DNA of 13,652 bases, from contig JANYFF010000349.1 in NCBI GenBank assembly GCA_025362825.1, forward strand, positions 1-13,652, in the 5' to 3' direction. This stretch comes from Polaromonas sp. GTDB taxonomy: Bacteria; Pseudomonadota; Gammaproteobacteria; Burkholderiales; Burkholderiaceae_C. Both the position numbers and the translations under genes were made by a program. Below are positions 13,258 through 13,652 of the stretch, piece by piece (positions within the stretch are counted from its first letter, which is position 1; every line of letters begins with the position of its first letter). Under the pieces are notes generated by a model. That model did no database searches. It worked only from the letters and a program-made list of their open reading frames with translations, and was not told where the DNA came from.

Positions 13258-13652
13258 GTGAACTTCAAACATCTGCATTATTTTTGGGTGGCCGCGAAGG
13301 CTGGCGGCATCGTGCGCGCGGGCGAACAACTTCACACCACGCCGCAAACACTGTCGGGACAAATCAAGCTTTTGGAGTCCTCACTGGGCTTGCAGTTGTT
13401 CCGTAAAAAAGGCCGCCAAATTGAGTTGACCGACGACGGGCGGCTGGCGCTGGGCTATGCCGAGAAGATATTCGCGCTGGGTGCAGAAATGGAAACTGCC
13501 CTCAAGCAGGCACAGGATAAAGAGAGCGTCCTGGAGTTTCGCGTCGGGGTGACTGATTCCGTGGCGAAGTCCGTGGTTTACCGCCTGCTGGAGCCCGCGT
13601 TGTCCATGCAGCAAGCGGTCAGGTTGATTTGCAGCGAAGGAAAGTTTCCTGA
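13258..13652 (+). CDS. nhaR: LysR-type regulator, NhaR-like, 3'-truncated by window edge
   Basis: The first 131 residues of a LysR-type regulator; the frame is open to the window end. The start is a GTG at 13258 with AGGG about seven bases upstream. The N-terminus reads (M)NFKHLHYFWVAAKAGGIVRAGEQLHTTPQTLSGQIKLLE. The YFW and TPQTLSGQI pieces follow E. coli NhaR (YNHLYYFW, TPQTITGQI) more closely than typical LysR proteins. The helix-turn-helix spans about 18-37, a linker helix follows (about 60-90), and the ligand-binding domain begins with FRVGVTDSVAKSVV near residue 98, again NhaR-like. NhaR activates a sodium/proton antiporter gene in E. coli; here the divergent neighbours are tctBA, so its target may differ. 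Family is certain; the NhaR-like placement is fairly strong. Confidence 0.88.
   Translation, partial: MNFKHLHYFWVAAKAGGIVRAGEQLHTTPQTLSGQIKLLESSLGLQLFRKKGRQIELTDDGRLALGYAEKIFALGAEMETALKQAQDKESVLEFRVGVTDSVAKSVVYRLLEPALSMQQAVRLICSEGKFP

Noticed and set aside
1..13652. Defence island, prophage, insertion sequence, CRISPR or tRNA genes
   Set aside because: Read on both strands, no transposase, integrase, repeat-spacer array, toxin-antitoxin pair or tRNA fold was found; the genes are housekeeping and transport.

Overview
The window reads as ordinary chromosomal backbone from a betaproteobacterium of the order Burkholderiales, most likely Comamonadaceae (Polaromonas, Rhodoferax or Acidovorax relatives). 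The pointers are the protein types (a gltIJKL aspartate/glutamate importer, PyrC followed by a DUF3025 protein, a FinO-domain protein, a COG2509 flavoprotein, TctA/TctB), a class A RNase P RNA, moderately high GC, and short palindromic repeats of a kind I recall from this family. The assignment is by recognition only; no search was run. I see no insertion sequence, phage, CRISPR array or tRNA, and no obvious new multi-gene system. The points worth a second look are regulatory or structural.

Layout. Positions 1-785 (+) carry the 3' part of a LysR-type regulator resembling HypT. Positions 786-1194 are non-coding and hold a stem-loop, a 15-bp palindrome, a -24/-12 (sigma-54-like) match and an NtrC-like dyad. 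Positions 1195-4407 (+) are the operon gltI-gltJ-gltK-gltL, with a strong hairpin between gltI and gltJ and an intrinsic terminator after gltL. Positions 4516-6347 (+) are pyrC and an overlapping DUF3025 gene that contains a small palindromic repeat. Positions 6501-7385 (+) are htpX, preceded by a good sigma-32-like promoter. A structured spacer (7398-7505) separates htpX from a convergent FinO/ProQ-domain gene (7507-8190, -).

From 10487 down to 7507 on the minus strand the order is a COG2509 FAD-dependent dehydrogenase, a flavin-reductase-like split-barrel protein, then the FinO/ProQ protein. All are closely spaced and could be one transcript. Diverging from them is rnpB (about 10559-10905, +). 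tctB-tctA (12949-10940, -) converge on rnpB. They lack a neighbouring tctC and diverge from an NhaR-like LysR gene (13258 to the window end, +), with several dyads in the shared 308-bp control region.

How the genes work together. Two separate uptake systems for C4/C5 amino or carboxylic acids (GltIJKL and TctAB) bracket housekeeping genes for pyrimidine synthesis (pyrC), membrane protein quality control (htpX), tRNA maturation (rnpB), a flavin redox pair and an RNA-binding protein. A LysR-family regulator sits beside each transporter.
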